58,666 bases of DNA from Pezicula radicicola (lineage: Eukaryota; Ascomycota; Leotiomycetes; Helotiales; Dermateaceae), in NCBI GenBank assembly GCA_003008705.1, contig PDUO01000041.1, positions 183,901-242,566 on the forward strand. The letters are read 5' to 3'. This document shows positions 21,246 through 32,162 of the stretch, piece by piece (the stretch's first letter is position 1; each line of letters begins with the position of its first letter). The notes beneath the pieces are model-generated. The model saw only the letters and a list, made by a program, of their open reading frames with translations, was not told the DNA's origin and made no database searches. The position numbers and the translations under genes were made by a program.

Positions 21246-22982
21246 ATGGGCTATTTGGAGGTGTTCAGTCAAGGACTTCGCACCCAGCAAGTGTTATACC
21301 TCATCGCTGTGGTAGCGGTAAGGATTGCGCGGTACACTGAAAATGGCCTTAACTCACAGTGAGAACAGATGGCACCTCTCTTGTACAAATTCTTCACGTA
21401 TGACAAACGTTTGAAGCACCTCCCTCCAGGCCCGAAAGGGTATCCCATCATTGGAAATATGCTGGATCTTGCCGATTCGGACCAAGTACCAGAGATTGCA
21501 GCAGGCTGGGCTCGCGACTATGGCCCAATTGTCCACACCAAAATTGGCGGGACGAGATTCTTCTGGCTAAATACGCCGACTGTGGTGAAGGAACTCATGG
21601 ATAAGCGTGGTTCTAAGTATTCCTCCAGACCTTACCTACCCATGGCTTACGAGGCGACGTCTGGACGTGCTCGTCAATTCTTCATGCCCTATGGTGAGCG
21701 CTGGCGGAGCATCCGGAAAGTCAGTCATGCGGCACTTAATATTAAAACCTCAAACTCCTACCGACCAGTCCAGGATTTCGAATCGAAGCAAGTCGTGTAT
21801 GAATTTCTGCATGCTGCAGATAACGAGGCTTTTTGCGATATCAATCGGAGGTATTCGGCAAGTGTGATTATGACTGTCGCCTACGGGCATCGCGTAGCCA
21901 GTTGGGATGACCCGGTAATAAAGAAGATCTTTAAGGTACTTGACCATTTTGTGCTGATGGCAGCTCCAGGGGCTTGGGTGGTTGATGCGTTCCCAAGTCT
22001 GATGGTATTGCCATCTTTTCTTCTCCAAAATTGGTGGAAGATTGGACGAGAATGGTTCGAGCATGACAGCAAGGTGTACTTGGACTTGTATCGTGATCTT
22101 GTGGAGGATATCAAAGCAGGAAAGGCTGCGGACTGTTTTGTCAAGGATTTTTACCTTGGAAATCCAGAGAAGAATGGAATTGACGAACTCAGCGCTGCCT
22201 ACGCGGCTGGCACACTTGTTGAGGCGGGAACCGAATCCACGTCGACGGTCATCAACAGTTGGCTTCTGGCCTGTCTTCTGTACCCGCATACTGTGAAGGC
22301 AGCTTAGGAGGAGCTTGACAGAGTTGTGGGGAGTGATAGGATGCCGACGTTTGAGGATGAGCCGAATCTGCCATACATTCGAGCCATGGCAAAAGAAACT
22401 CTTCGATGGAGACCTATCACCAAGTTTGGAACAAACCATGCCTCAACAGAAGATGACTGGTACGAGGGCTATTTCATCCCGAAAGGATCAGTTGTGATGT
22501 TGAACTGGTGGTAAGTTGAAGGATACTTGAATAAGAAGACCATAGAACTGACGAATATTTCAGGGCCATCCATTTTGACCCGAAAAACCATGATAACCCA
22601 CATGCATTCGAGCCCATGCGGTATATCAATGACCCATATTCTACAGCAGAGGCTCTCAACTGTGCAAATCCTAACGAACGAGATCATTACACTTACGGCG
22701 CTGGGCGTCGTGTTTGCACTGGCATCCACGTTGCTCAAAACTCGCTGTTCATCAATATGGCCAGAACAATGAAGGGCATTCAACGTGGCCAAGGCAAAGG
22801 ATGCAAATGGAAAGGTCCTCGAGCCGTCGACTGCCACGCACCCTGGGTTCCTCGCTGTTCCCGTTAAATTTCCTTGTGCATTCGAACCAAGGACCGAGAA
22901 ACATGCGGAAATTGTCGAGAAGACATGGCTCCAGGCCAAGGCTGAAGGGGTGACCTGGTCAAGGATCAAATCCACGATTTAA
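21246..22982 (+). pseudogene. Cytochrome P450 with one nonsense codon and one frameshift
   Basis: This is a membrane-anchored fungal class II P450 (haem monooxygenase). Three exons fit: 21246-21317 (MGYLEVFSQGLRTQQVLYLI and onward, a signal anchor), 21369-22510 and 22564-22982, with introns of 51 and 53 bp. Landmarks in order are the proline hinge HLPPGPKGYPIIGN, the I-helix AAGTLVEAGTEST, ETLRWRP (ExxR) and the haem loop YGAGRRVCTG with the Cys ligand. Codon 337 of the spliced gene is TAG at 22305-22307, inside KAA-stop-EELDRVVG, where relatives would have Gln. This is a CAG-to-TAG change of the type RIP makes. Near 22773 one extra base throws the frame between NMARTM and AFNVAKAKD. Both lesions are small against about 540 otherwise clean residues, so inactivation looks recent. 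Confidence 0.85.
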
Positions 22983-23531
22983 AGAAACCAAGATGCGAGT
23001 CTGCTGTTGTCCATGGAGGTATTTAATTGCATAGTCTGTAGTCAATCAGATGGTTTTAGCTTCTCAGCTCCTAATGTAACTAGTCCTAATGTAACGTATG
23101 GAGTTCACAAGACTGTTGTCGTTGTCTAGCCTCACATGCGTTTGTACAACTAGTGATGTCAATTGGAGTTCTAACTTATACAGGCGATTAAGTGCGTAGT
23201 ATAAGATATAAAGAACAGCAGTGTTAGGTACAAAAATGAATTTTGTAACTTTTTATTAAATTATTAAATATAGAACTTCTATATATTATAACTATTACCA
23301 GGAGAATAATCTGACTTTCGAGCATAAGGCTTTATTACGCCACGCCTAGGCTTCTTCTTTTACGATCGAGGCTTTTACAAAAGCCGGTCATTGGCTCTTA
23401 GAGGCGTGTACACTTCTTTACAGCACTAAGAGCAACTTGTTAATACAACCTCATTGTCAAGCAAACGCCGTAACTATTAGCGCCGATCATAAAGTTACAA
23501 GGAGAAATGCTAACCCTAACCGGTCACTCCC
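22983..23531. other. Intergenic between P450 and HNH gene
   Basis: This is the convergent 3' space. It contains an AT-rich stretch (23230-23300) and repeated words such as CTAATGTAAC near 23071 and 23086. No gene is recognised. Confidence 0.35.
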
Positions 23532-24927
23532 TTATCCAACCCCTCCGTCCTCATCTATAATCTCGAAACCCAATCGCTCCAATACGATCTTTGCATCAGC
23601 CGTACCCTCAAATGCCGATCCTGAAAACGCTATGAAATCTGGCGGTCTTTGCGCCCGAAGATGCTCATCCCGGAGCTGTTGGATCCTCTTGTCCTCGTCA
23701 ACTGTACCGGAAGTGTCATGCTCAGCGGAGTCTTGCGATTCCTGCAGCTGTGTTCCAGCGTCGGTTTCTAGCAGTGGAGTGTTGACAGATGCAGCTTGTT
23801 CGATCTCGGGGCCGCAGCGACGACGCTTGCACCCTGTTTCATCATCGCATTCGTCCACATCAACAGCCGTCGCTTTTCTCTTCCTAGGACTCCGACTTCT
23901 CGAAGATGCAACTCGCTCCCGAAGCTCTAGCGGTTTTTTCATCTTCAACACGCGCGTTTGTTCAGAGCCACTCTCGACAGTAATTACTGCTCGGTCTACT
24001 GGCATGGCCAGGAATCCAGAGAGAAATCGGAAGAGTGCCCAGGCAAACCTGGAGTAAAGAAATTCTGGTCGGCAATTCACGATAGGATGTGTTCTAGCAT
24101 TGTGGTAAAGGATGCCAATGTCTAACGAAGGCTCCATTATATGCAGGGAGAAACCGGTAGCATCCTTGGGATACAGAATAAACTTCCCATCGTCAAAAGC
24201 CTTGTGGATATCTGAGCGCATCAAGATCAGATTCGCGTGGTCGTCGAGCAGCGATTGTTCCGCAAGAGATGTATCATTGTTCCATCTTGACATGCCATTT
24301 GCGAAAAACCATTCCGACTCCTCCCGCGGACAGATGTGTGCCACTTCGGTGGCTGTATAATGTGCAGATATCCGACAGAAGATATCTCGGGCGAGAATCG
24401 CAGCTGAGAAGGTGGAAGGCGCTGTGGTGTTGGCAGGACGTCGTGGCTTAGGAACGCGTTGCCAAAGGGGAGGTAGAGATGCTGGGAACTGCCAGTCCTG
24501 GAAACATGTCACTATCGGCCATTTGGCGACTGCAGAAATATCAGCACAGAGCCTGAGCGTGCACCAATGTCAGGGTACCATCGCCTGGTACGTTATACCA
24601 ATAATCTCCACTCGAGAGGACATGATCCACGTCTCCCTCAACCCGGTGATTTCCCTCTCGATCGATGCTCAGCCATCCATCCCTTCGATTGTCTGCGATG
24701 ATAGCGCATGCGTCGAGAACGAGGCCAAAGTGAACGCCAGCCGATGCGTGATCTGGCGTGTGGAGAGAGAAGAGCAGGTCGTGACTTGGGCCATAGCCTG
24801 GATGTCGGATGTTCACGCGATCATCTGCAGCGCCTGCGGAACACAGATACTGGAAGCGTTCATCAATAGCATTGGCCTCTTGGAGTTCTCGTGGGGCGCG
24901 CAGCTGGATGGGCCCTCGAAATGGCAT
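23532..24927 (-). CDS. HNH endonuclease-domain protein (fungal type)
   Basis: Two minus-strand exons, 24927-24579 and 24529-23532, are joined by a 49-bp intron (24530-24578; GTACCC...CTGCAG with a GCTGAT branch-like site) that restores the frame. The product is about 448 residues and starts MPFRGPIQLRAPRELQEAN. The HNH-type core reads AHICPREESEWFF, then DDHANLILMRSDIHKAFDDG, matching the fungal HNH_2-like pattern with conserved H, N/D and H positions. The tail after about residue 300 is low-complexity and basic (SRSRSPRKRKAT), possibly a nuclear signal. Members are numerous in fungi and of unknown role. An alternative start is ATG or GTG up to 25047 in the same frame. If the intron is not real, the gene carries one frameshift. 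Confidence 0.75.
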
Positions 24928-25162
24928 GTGGACGTTTTGTACGAAGTAAGGTGGGGGGGAACAAGAAGGAAGAGGATATATTACGAAGTCGCAGAAAGAA
25001 AAAACAAGGTGGGCGCGTAACTGCTTAGTCATACGCGTCAATAGCACATCCCCTACAGAATAATTAATACAGGCTCCCGTTGCCTAGCCACAGCGTGCTT
25101 ATTTAGCGAATACAGGGGGTGCTACAGGCTTCTGTGCCCCGGGAATAAACTAACGACCTGTA

Positions 25163-25416
25163 GACAAAAGTCCGTGTTTTACAGGCCATTTTGCTAACAA
25201 AGGTAAGCCTAAAGAAATTTCAACTTCGTTAATACTTTACTAAATTTTATATAACTAAGATATAAAATAATTTAACTCATTTGTCTACTAAGTTCTAGAA
25301 TTTTTAAGTAATAATAATTCGTAGTTGATTTATACTATTATAGTTAAATGATAGACTTTGTGTTTTTGGTGCCTAAAAACACCTTAAAATTACCCTGTAA
25401 AACACGGACTTTTGTC
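25163..25416. mobile_element. MITE-like element with 23-bp perfect terminal inverted repeats
   Basis: The left arm at 25163-25185 begins GACAAAAGTCCGTGTTTTAC. The right arm at 25394-25416 is its exact reverse complement over 23 bases. Similarity continues outward in imperfect form (ACCTGTA on the left, ACCTGGT on the right as reverse complement). The 254-bp element is AT-rich inside and has no ORF worth naming. This is the size and structure of a miniature inverted-repeat transposable element moved by a DNA transposase encoded elsewhere. The target-site duplication is unclear. Confidence 0.75.
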
Positions 25417-25631
25417 ACCAGGTTCGTAAAGCCCCGTAAGCTTTTGCTAGGCTATTATTTCCTCCAACCCCACAGGCTATCGTTGGCTGTCAACCTTGAT
25501 GGTGTATTGGGCTTGGTGGTGCCAACCGCGTTTGCTGTAACTCCGTAGAGTTAGGAATATAAGTAATAGTATTTAAATTAATTAATTTAATTTACTTATA
25601 TAAATTTATAAGTAAGTTTAATTTAACTAAT

Positions 25632-26515
25632 TTAATCCTCAATCGTACCTTGAACGCCCTCAGAGCCAACCTTCCAATCACCCTTTTCAATCATACCAAT
25701 CCAGCTTTCAAGCACCTTCACAAGTCTCACCAGATGCATCTCAACAATCGGCTGGTCCGATTCGACCGACGAGAAATGGCTGAGAGAGAATTGAGGTCGA
25801 GTTTGGAATCGAATGGCCTGGAGCAATATACCAGAATGCAGGGCGCTTGGGCTTGGGAGAGGAACCCCGGCGGTATTTAAGCTGCATCCAAGTCCGCGTC
25901 CCAGCAGGCACTCAGAATGACTTGCAGAGGATGCCATTGTGCGCGATCGCTGCAGGCAGGCAAGTAAGTGTTAAGTCGTAGTATTCCTTAAAAGCACGAA
26001 ATCAAGGACGAGAGAATGCTTACATACACGAGTCAAAGATGAACATCTGCATAATGGCCTTATTCTCTTCCTGATCGAATCTGGCACGTGGCGGCATTGT
26101 CAGTTGCTCGTATAACAACACAGGTAAGATTGAAAGTGCAAACATACACAACTCCATACGGGTACGACGCGATATCGTTTGCCGTGTAGAGTATCAGAAA
26201 GCGATCCGGTATCTACTAATCCTTATGCTCGTTTTGTATATCGTGATTTATCTACATCAAGTCTAGAGATGATAAGCCATTCGCGTAATAGAAGAGCGAG
26301 CGATCGGCAGCTTCTCGCATGACGAGAAAGGTAACGAGCTCATCAAAAAGACGCGTGTGAAGGGCTTCAGCTGCGTCGCTATAGAAGTCGAACCAAGTGC
26401 TCGTGTTAGCGTTCAGAGTATCTAGGGACTTTGCCCGAACCCTTCCAGCCGACGTCGAGAAGCTCGCTGTGGAGCACGGCGCATCGCTCATTGTCGAAGT
26501 CGAAGTTGTTGTCAT
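25632..26515 (-). pseudogene. Decayed gene of unrecognised family
   Basis: Several minus-strand segments look like exons of one former gene. The first is 26515-26252 (DTLNANTSTWFDFYSDAAEA and onward). The second, near 26215-26155, reads DRFLILYTANDIASYPYGVV and is followed by a GTATGT donor. The third is near 26085-26025 (FDQEENKAIMQMFIFDSC) with a GTATGTAAG donor. The last is 25937-25632 (LVRLVKVLESWIGMIEKGDW). The pieces have good splice-like borders but stops and frame changes in places. I do not recognise the family, so no function is proposed. Confidence 0.4.
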
Positions 26516-26585
26516 CGTCGTCGTGCTAATGAGCGCGAGCTATGATTACATCGAGGAGGAGTTTGATGTTTCTGAGCAAGAGTAA

Positions 26586-26774
26586 GGTTTTAAGGTAGTA
26601 AGTAGGCAAGAAGGAGGCTGTTTGGATAGGTAAGGTAAGATAAGGCTAGGAATTTAGCACTGCCTTAGATGTTTTGATTCCATCGGAAGAAGCGGCTAGA
26701 TGTCACTTGATAAGTTGAATTCGAACGCTGGGTAGCATAGATACAGAAAAGATTTCGTCCTTGCTTGAATGACA
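26586..26774. other. Short gap before the LysM relic
   Basis: No feature is seen apart from purine-rich runs such as GGTAAGGTAAGATAAGG near 26629. Confidence 0.3.
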
Positions 26775-27800
26775 CTCACCAGGTAGTGCCATAGGTAGTA
26801 ACAGTAACGAGCGGACACAGTGGTGGGATGCAAACAGCCTGATCAATCTCGCAGAAGAAGTCGCCCGTCACTGCTCTCAAATCACCCGTCGAGACACTGT
26901 ACAAATCAGACAACCGGTTGCATGACAATGCATCGCTAACTGTTAGACTATGGTCTAGTATAAGTTGCTGTCACCGTTGGCGCCGTGGCTGTTCCGCTGC
27001 CACTTGCGGTAGCAGTTGTCATAGGAGTCCCCACATACAGAGTGAATGAAGAAGTGGTATATGGTAATATTGTAGAGCAGTTCCCTTGCATGCGGTCGAA
27101 CTAATCAATGAGATAATTCGTCTAGTTGCTCTTAGGAAGGAAGGGAGAAAGCAACCTCTAGCGCCACAACTTTAAGAAACATTCGCTACAGTACTCAAGT
27201 TCCCCATCGTGTAAGTCCTGAACAATTCTCATCCGGATGCGGAGGCTTACCAAGTCAGTGCTATACAAGTTTCCAATAGCTATCATCTAAGGGTCGATCC
27301 GAGCAATGCTGAAATCTGTGCTATTGCAGATCTCGGGCGGATTATCTTGCTAGCACATATCTGGATCATATCGGCTGTACAAGTACTCTCATCGCTGCCT
27401 TTCCAGTTTGCGATTCAAGGAGGCACCAGTCCTGAGATCTGTACACAAAGCAATTAGCTTCAACGACCCTCGACCCACAATGAATAGCACTTCGCCTACG
27501 AGTCTTGCAGGCGTGCTACGCTGTAATAATATGTATACTGTAGCGGAACAATCTTAGCTTGTACCAAAATGCCAGATTGATTGATTTCGTCTGAGGCACA
27601 AGTCGATTCTGCATTTGCTAGTCACGAATCCAAAGATGCGGAATACGATGATGTACTGTACAAAGCGCCGTAAGATTTTCTTGGTACCAGTCTTGGAGCA
27701 TCAATCTCAGCAAAAGCCGGAAGTGATTATTTGAAACTTTCTTACAACTATCAACTCCAAGGTCAGCCAAATTAGCCGTATACTGGTCGCAATTCACTGT
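26775..27800 (-). pseudogene. LysM-domain protein, decayed
   Basis: On the minus strand the 3' end (about 26947-26780) reads SDALSCNRLSDLYSVSTGDL, then RAVTGDFFCEIDQAVCIPPL. This is a fungal LysM domain with its paired cysteines and CIPP ending. Upstream pieces include CDQYTANLADLGVDSCKKVS near 27770-27710 and SGILVQAKIVPLQYTYYYSV near 27580-27520, which fit the N-terminal part of large LysM proteins. A Thr/Ser/Ala-rich linker near 27050-26975 reads TTATASGSGTATAPTVTATY. Stops and frameshifts interrupt the pieces, so it is a pseudogene. LysM domains bind chitin or related glycans. It is transcribed away from the chitinase relic at 28590. Confidence 0.7.
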
Positions 27801-28589
27801 GTTATTTCTATGAAAATATCATCAGTATTATAATTGACCCAATATATGTAGATACGGATTTCAATAGAGCAGAAGAGATAGGAGCAGAAATTTCAAAACG
27901 AACAGAGCTGTAAAACAAGCTGTAGAAATATCGAGACTAATTTAGATCGAGGGGTGGGGTAACCATCGAAGACTTCGAATGAAGACTCTACGAGTGATAC
28001 TACTATCTATAATGTAATGGATAGGTATGTGATTATAAAGAGACGGAAAGACATAATGATACTTCGTATAAAGAAAACGAAGAGCAGTGATGAGGAGTGA
28101 AGAATGAGGAGTGAGCATTTGAGAAGTGCCTCAGTGAGATAGATCAGGCAAGTGAAAATCGAAAATCGAAAATTAGAAAATCCCAAGGCTTACTATTGGA
28201 GATGAATCAAGCTACGGCAAGCACCCGGCATGATATACAAGAAAGTCGTGATAATACAATTCATTGTAATTCAACGCTTTCCTGTGCAAGCCTTGCTACT
28301 GTATTCCTCCGTATGCCAAATCCCATTCCAAATATAAATGAGCTTCCCACTCTGCCAGGACAAGTATGTAGCACAGTACCGTCCCGTGAGCTGTACCTGC
28401 TGGTACTTATAACATCCTCAAATGTTGGTCGCTTTACAGTACGGAGTAAATGATGCCCGGCTGCAGCCGGTGGCGATTGACTAAGCTACAGCTCATCTTC
28501 CGACTTACAACTTCTATTCTACCTCCTCGGTTGCAATTCTCGACTACCTCAAGTATTGTTAAAGAGCAATAATGAAGTAGTTCACCAAC
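27801..28589. promoter_or_regulatory. Shared upstream region between LysM and chitinase relics
   Basis: This 790-bp divergent intergenic space has no convincing gene. Around 28075-28185 it holds short imperfect direct repeats (GAAGAGCAGTGATGAGGAGT with GAAGAATGAGGAGTGAGC, then AAAATCGAAAATCGAAAATT). If the two genes were once co-regulated, their promoters lay here. Confidence 0.35.
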
Positions 28590-31500
28590 ATGGTTTTGAC
28601 ACTACTGTTCTTGAGCGTCGTTCTTGTTACTCCCAACTCGAGAATTCCACAATTCTCAATCCTAATAGCAATAAATCTACTATCTAAAAACCACTTTTTA
28701 AGAAGTATTCAAAGTCCACACCTGTCTCCATTAACGCTACAGGGAAATCCACCAACCCTCTAGTCAATATTCTTTCAGCCGGAAGCGAGACTTCCTTGAG
28801 AAAAAGGGCTGCAAACAATCTGCCAGTAGGCACTTGGTAGCCACCTCATCCCTTCAACTTCTTACAATTTCATTGTTAAAAGATTTGGCTGATGTGTATT
28901 ATTGTTTAGTGTCCCTGGTACGCGGTGTGTGAACGGTGCTTGCTGCAGCAATACAGGCGTTTGCAGTTATGCCCCAAGTAGCTGTGCCCCCGAAGTGTGC
29001 ATTTCAAATTGCAACGCAAAAGCACCACGTGTACAGAGAGGCAGATACTTCTTGGGCTCGATGGCGCTAATTAGGAAGAATCGGACATGTCAAGAGATCA
29101 GCGTTTTACTGCATTGAGTTCCCACCAGCCAGCACAGAGCACAGAGCACAGCGAGCGTTAGCAAAGCTGGAGCTAGTGGCCTCGGCAGCCTTATCGCAGC
29201 TGCTGTATCAGTATACAGACCCAAACGATGCTGCCTGCCCTCTCAACGTCTGCTGTTTGCAGTACGGCGTCTGTGGCTCGACTAGTGATTTCTGTGGGAC
29301 CGGGTGCCAGTCTAGCTCTGGAGGCTGTGGCCCAGCACCTAGACCATCATGTTCCGGTAACATCTCATCTGGCAGAACAATTGTTTACTATGAGAGTTGG
29401 CCAATGACTCGAAGCTGTGATAAGTGTGGGCCCAAGGACCTACATCTTACGATTATAACGTATATTAACTTTACATTTGCCTTTTTCCACCCAACGACAT
29501 TTCAGATGATGCCCATGAATCCAGGAGATCCGGACCTGTATACACACTTCACTGCGCTCAAGTTCAAGAAAGCAATCCTCCAATGCTTCATTAGTGTTAG
29601 TGGCTGGAGTTTTAACAACCCTACAAACGTTCCAAACACCTGCACTACCTTTAGCGACATAGTCAACAGCGAGACCAACCGGGTAAATTCCATCCGTTCT
29701 CTGAGCTAGTTCTTGTAAACATACAATTTCGATGGGTAGACCTTAACTGGGAACATGCGGTAGCAGGAGATCGACGCGGTCTTCCTACGGACACAGCGAA
29801 TTATATGACATTTCTCCAAGAGTTGCGAGCTGCCTTTGGTACACTCTACGGTATGTTTATGAGGCTATGTTCAAAGATTGATGATACACCGATGCATAGT
29901 ACAGGCATCAGTACTAAAATACCTTCCTCATACTGGTACCTCCAAGGATTTGATATTAAGTCAATGCAAAATTCCCTAAACTGGTTCAATTTCATGAGCT
30001 ATGACATCCATGGAATATGAGACTCTACGAACAAGCTCACTAGACTATACGTCAGGCCACACACCAATCTTACTGAGATTACTCAAGGATTCGACCTTCT
30101 CTGGCGAGCAGGTGTTAACACTGACAAAGTCGTCCTTGGCCTGGGTTGGTAAAGAAGATCCTTTACATTGACAGACCCGAGCTACAACACGCCCAAATGT
30201 GTATGCACATTTTCAACTGGTGGTAATTCAGGCCAATGTACGGCATCAGCTGGTACTCTCTCTAACGCTGAAATAGACCGCATCATTGCCGCAGGCGGAA
30301 CTCAACAAGGCTTTGATCAGACCGCGGCTGTGAAATTGTGAGTCTCTCCTATTTTGGAAATGTACTGATGCTTATTAGTACTACAAGGATGGCGTGGGAC
30401 TCGAATCAATAGGTGAGTTATAACGACGGAGAAATAATACAGCTCAAAGTCCAAGCCGTAGACAAACTGTGCATCGGTGGTCTTATGATCTGGGCTCTTG
30501 ACCTGAATAATACTGATGGCTGCACCTTTGATGATCTTCTAGGAATCGGAATTGCGAACGGCGTGACTGACGTCGAAGAAGCTGCTATGATTAAAGGCCA
30601 GATGGACAATGCTACGTTGGCTGCAGATATCGCGAGCTCATGCTACTAGACCCTATGCGGGTAAGTATTTTTGGTGGTGCTCTCCGCAAAGCCACAGGCC
30701 TATAGAATACGTGTGCTAACCAAAGAACTTAGAGATAACTGTACACCTGTTAGTTAAGCACTAACTGTTAGAAATGGGAGAATATATTGACGAATATATG
30801 AATCGGAAGTCAATAGAGAACCGCTTGATTTCTAGAGGTACAAAACTGAGACTATATATATATATAAAGAGAGTTGGTACTAAATCATGCACGAGCAGCT
30901 TGCATAACATCGGAGAAACAGTCTAAATATAAGAGAGTATCTTAGAAACCAACTGCTAGAATAATGCCGTCGGGGCATCTATGGCATGAACTGAGTATTG
31001 GCAAGATTTGCGATTTCTGAAATGGATGGCAATACTGCTATATTTGGCAACACTAACCCAAGGTATCGTATTTAACTTGGCTAACATAGCATTCGCTTTA
31101 GGACTACTTTACAACATTGCAGTCTCGAGGCCAAATTGCTGGTATCGTTCGAGACTTAACTTGCTCAGGTGAAAATGCTTAGACACTGTACCATACCCCA
31201 GGTACTACCGTAGGCACATGCTAATAGGAGGGCTGGGGTGGAGTTTGATTGCCCCGTACACCCGCGTGCAACGACTCATCTGTCACAATCGTTGCTAGGA
31301 ACAGTAGGCTCTGTCTGATGATTGTATGCTTGATCAGTGTTCGCTAACCAACACTTTTATAGCAAATCACTACGATAACATCCCAAATATAAACGTCTAT
31401 AGAGACTAGACCTGCAACGGAGGATATCAAGCCTACTGCTGTTCCGGATTTATATCCTCTTCTAAAACCAATACAGGAAATCTTGCTCTCTACGGCCAAG

Positions 31501-31740
31501 GAGGTCTGACGAAAGGAGCAACCACGGGGCTACAAAAACGCGGTACAAAGGGACGTGCTGGGGGTGCAATTGGCCTGGAGCAGATATTTGCGCGGGTATT
31601 GTAACTGCCGTTAATATTGTCCTTGCATTCTTTTCATTCGGCGCTAGTTTGGCTAGCACGCCAGCAGAAGTTGCCGCTTGTGCTGTAGCCGTTGGCGCTT
31701 TAGGATATACAGCCAGCGGATCTGGAAACACTAAATATCA
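28590..31740 (+). pseudogene. GH18 chitinase (subgroup C-like, with chitin-binding domain), multiply broken
   Basis: The remains cover a large secreted chitinase. ATG 28590 starts a signal-peptide-like MVLTLLFLSVVLVTP. An intron at 28837-28909 (73 bp) joins to a Cys-rich segment (GTRCVNGACCSNTGVCSYAP). A hevein-type chitin-binding domain follows at about 29200-29340 (CPLNVCCLQYGVCGSTSDFC). The GH18 domain begins GRTIVYYESWPMTRSC. The catalytic DxxDxDxE region near 29725-29760 is shifted in frame and reads VDLNWEH, with Asn where the central Asp belongs. Later pieces include LQGFDIKSMQNSLNWFNFMS, GVNTDKVVLGLGW ending in a stop, and IGGLMIWALDLNNTDG (30413-30649). Beyond a divergent stretch, 31395-31560 and 31640-31735 carry the family's C-terminal tail (CNGGYQAYCCSGF, VAACAVAVGALGYTASGSGN). 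Stops occur at 29707 and 30018 among others. Confidence 0.82.
30660..31370. other. Interrupting stretch within the chitinase relic
   Basis: Between the GH18 domain and the C-terminal tail lie about 700 bases that mostly do not read as chitinase. A small exception near 31280 reads VTIVARNS, a family-like scrap. The stretch includes a short AT microsatellite (TATATATATATA near 30855). It may be an inserted sequence or simply more strongly decayed coding DNA. Confidence 0.35.
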
Positions 31741-31796
31741 ACCACTAAAAAACCCTTTTCCCCTAGCTAACAAGAATGCTGGGCACCGCCGAGTAC

Positions 31797-31920
31797 CAAG
31801 CACAACCAAGTACCAAGTACCAGGCATAGCCAAGTACCAAGCACAACCAAGTACCAAATACCAAGCACCAGTACCAGACCAAGCACCAAGTACCAGACCA
31901 GGTACCGAGTACCAAGCACT
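31797..31920. repeat. Minisatellite of AAGTACCAAGCA-type units
   Basis: About ten imperfect copies of a unit around AAGTACCAAGCACAACC run head to tail directly after the chitinase C-terminal tail. In one frame they encode repeats of KYQ and STKYQAP, in phase with the chitinase tail ORF (31649-31969). Replication slippage at the 3' end of the dead gene explains them. Confidence 0.8.
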
Positions 31921-32162
31921 CGCACCACCGGCTGCAGCTACTTGTTGCGTTACGTGGTACTTTCCCTAAACTGACAAAGACCAATTAGACAATAGAACAA
32001 AGTATAAAGCAGAACACGAAGCAAACAGTAAGTCTTCCGTTTACGTTTCAGAGCGCCACCAACAGAGAGCCTCAGGTTTATAAAGAGATACTTTCAAACG
32101 TATTTTGTTACTAACCTTTCCTTCAAGGATGTAGCCTATGCCTAAATAGACCTTTTATTCTT

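Noticed and set aside
21750..22439. 229-codon minus ORF across the P450
   Set aside because: Antisense shadow of the P450, whose I-helix and ExxR motifs lie on the plus strand.
2489..22982. Secondary-metabolite gene cluster
   Set aside because: There is no polyketide synthase, NRPS, terpene cyclase or other backbone enzyme; the content fits catabolism better.
24412..25020. 202-codon plus ORF opposite the HNH gene
   Set aside because: It is the antisense shadow of the spliced HNH gene and has no domain.
31763..31984. Minus-strand ORF with repeated LVLGTW peptides
   Set aside because: It is the reverse-strand shadow of the minisatellite at 31797-31920.
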